From: Bryobacteraceae bacterium
Lineage (GTDB): Bacteria; Acidobacteriota; Terriglobia; Bryobacterales; Bryobacteraceae
Length of the DNA stretch: 64,000 nucleotides
Direction of reading: 5' to 3'
Assembly (NCBI GenBank): GCA_019752335.1
Contig: JAIEMJ010000013.1
Coordinates: forward strand, 186,001 to 250,000
Made by a program: the position numbers and the translations under genes. Positions 62,977 to 64,000 of the stretch are shown here, piece after piece. A model generated the notes under the pieces. The model saw nothing but the letters and a program-made list of their open reading frames with translations. It did no database searches and was not told the DNA's origin. How positions within the stretch are numbered: position 1 is the stretch's first letter; each line of letters starts with the position of its first letter.

Positions 62977-64000
62977 TTGACCAAGAAAACCTATCTACTC
63001 GATTCACTCCTGATTTTCGCTCTGGCGGCGGTGCTGATTTGGCCGCTCTTCCAGGTGAAGTATGTCGACAACTGGGCGTCGATCGAGAGCACGTTTATCG
63101 CGGATGCGCGTTTTTTGAAGCAGCATTGGCCGCATCCGAACTGGCAGCCACTCTGGTACGGCGGCACGCGGTTTGACTTTGTCTATCCCCCGGCCTTGCG
63201 CTACGGTACGGCCGTACTGGCGAAGTATTATCCACGCATGACCGAGGCGCGCGCTTATCACCTTTACACGGCTTTCTTCTATTGCCTCGGTATCGTGGGC
63301 GTATATGTTTTCGTGCGAGTGATCGGAGCCCGGCGATATTCGGGATGGCTTGCGGCGGTGGCTTGCGCGGTGATCAGTCCGTGCTTTCTTTTCCTGGCCG
63401 ACATACGCCACGACTCTTACATCCTCACGCCGCAACGCCTCGGCGTTTTGCTGCGTTACGGCGAGGGCCCGCATATGACGTCGCTCGCGATCCTGCCCTT
63501 CGCGATGGCCGCCAGTTTCCGGGCACTGTCGGCTTGGCGGCCGGCTGCGCTGGCCGGCGCCGGGTTGCTATGCGCGCTAGTGGTTTCGAATAACTTCTAT
63601 GGCGCGACTTCCCTGGCAATCTGGTTTCCGATTCTGATGTGGAGCGTCTGGATCACGCACCTGGACCGCTGGATGCTGGTGCGCGCCGTCGGCATTGTAG
63701 CCTTGGCCTATGGACTTACCGCTTTCTGGCTGACGCCGTCCTACCTCGAAGTGACGATGAACAACCTGAAGCTGGTTGCGGCGCCAGGAAACGCCCGCTC
63801 CGTGTGGGCCACTTTGGTCGTCTGGATGGCCTATATTCTCGCCAGTGATCGCTTCGCGCGCGGCCGGCAGGACCGAATTTATCCGACGCTAGTGTGGGGA
63901 ACGTTCCTCTTCTTCTCGCTGAATGTGCTGGGACATTTTTTCTACAACTTCCGGGTGATCGGCGAGCCGGGCCGCATGGTGCCGGAATTTGACATGGCCT
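62977..64000 (+). CDS. Multi-spanning membrane protein, GT-C/6-pyruvoyl-like, partial
   Basis: 341 codons, open to the right edge. TTG start at 62977, two bases after the glycosyltransferase stop. After MTKKTYLLDSLLIFALAAVL the protein runs through about eight hydrophobic segments with periplasmic loops such as TFIADARFLKQHWPHPNWQP and WYGGTRFDFVYPP (acidic early loop, as in GT-C transferases that use a lipid-linked donor). Probably a membrane glycosyltransferase fed by the preceding gene. Its 3' end is missing. Confidence 0.75.
   Translation, partial: MTKKTYLLDSLLIFALAAVLIWPLFQVKYVDNWASIESTFIADARFLKQHWPHPNWQPLWYGGTRFDFVYPPALRYGTAVLAKYYPRMTEARAYHLYTAFFYCLGIVGVYVFVRVIGARRYSGWLAAVACAVISPCFLFLADIRHDSYILTPQRLGVLLRYGEGPHMTSLAILPFAMAASFRALSAWRPAALAGAGLLCALVVSNNFYGATSLAIWFPILMWSVWITHLDRWMLVRAVGIVALAYGLTAFWLTPSYLEVTMNNLKLVAAPGNARSVWATLVVWMAYILASDRFARGRQDRIYPTLVWGTFLFFSLNVLGHFFYNFRVIGEPGRMVPEFDMA

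Noticed and set aside
1-64000. CRISPR array, rRNA, IS element or prophage
   Set aside because: No regularly spaced repeats, rRNA stretches, transposase or phage structural genes were seen on either strand.

Overview
This 64 kb, GC-rich, densely coded window looks like chromosome of an Acidobacteriota bacterium, most likely of the Solibacter/Bryobacter lineage. The evidence is gene content typical of that group: a large carboxypeptidase-regulatory-domain TonB-type outer-membrane receptor, a PadR regulator coupled to a duplicated-permease (ADOP) protein, an ECF sigma factor coupled to a Ser/Thr kinase with TPR tail, a Solibacter-type TIGR03437-like secreted protein, a bacillithiol BshA, and many secreted hydrolases with N-terminal signal peptides. 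I see no rRNA, CRISPR array, insertion sequence or prophage. One tRNA gene (Gln, CTG) is present.

Layout. 0-10 kb (+ strand, mostly): citramalate synthase, a small secreted protein, an MFS transporter, a GNAT acetyltransferase (-), a secreted FAD oxidoreductase, then one-carbon genes purU and metH; metH has its own promoter with an operator-like inverted repeat. 10-13.7 kb (-): lpd-lipB-sucB, a lipoyl-enzyme operon. 13.7-16.7 kb: ECF sigma plus kinase. 16.7-21.6 kb: two serine beta-lactamase-fold hydrolases, a DCC thiol protein, a CPBP protease and a sulfatase. 21.6-28.4 kb: deacetylase-like protein, glycosyltransferase, TonB-type receptor and a secreted propeller-like protein. 28.4-33.5 kb (-): isc iron-sulfur operon iscR-S-U-A-hscB-hscA-iscX, without a ferredoxin gene. 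33.6-36.5 kb: padR-ADOP. 36.5-43.7 kb (-): acyltransferase-like membrane protein, amidohydrolase, a lower-GC pair (AlbA_2/Schlafen-like plus unknown), a Cys/Met PLP enzyme and cysS. 43.8-50.2 kb: tRNA-Gln, small proteins, a PIG-L deacetylase divergent from bshA, two secreted Acidobacterial proteins. 50.2-58.9 kb: a methyltransferase, heptosyltransferase, tsaD, large secreted hydrolases and an ankyrin protein. 59-64 kb: sugar isomerase, ceramidase-like protein, and a methyltransferase-glycosyltransferase-membrane protein cluster running off the right edge.

Themes. Genes are often coupled by 4-base stop/start overlaps. Several first genes have a -10-like hexamer only 5-7 bases before the start codon and no Shine-Dalgarno, suggesting leaderless transcripts. 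A repeat of about 100-120 bases built from two GC hairpins occurs three times, each time in a gap between convergent genes. The least explained pieces are the AlbA_2/unknown gene pair at 39.3-40.6 kb and this repeat family.
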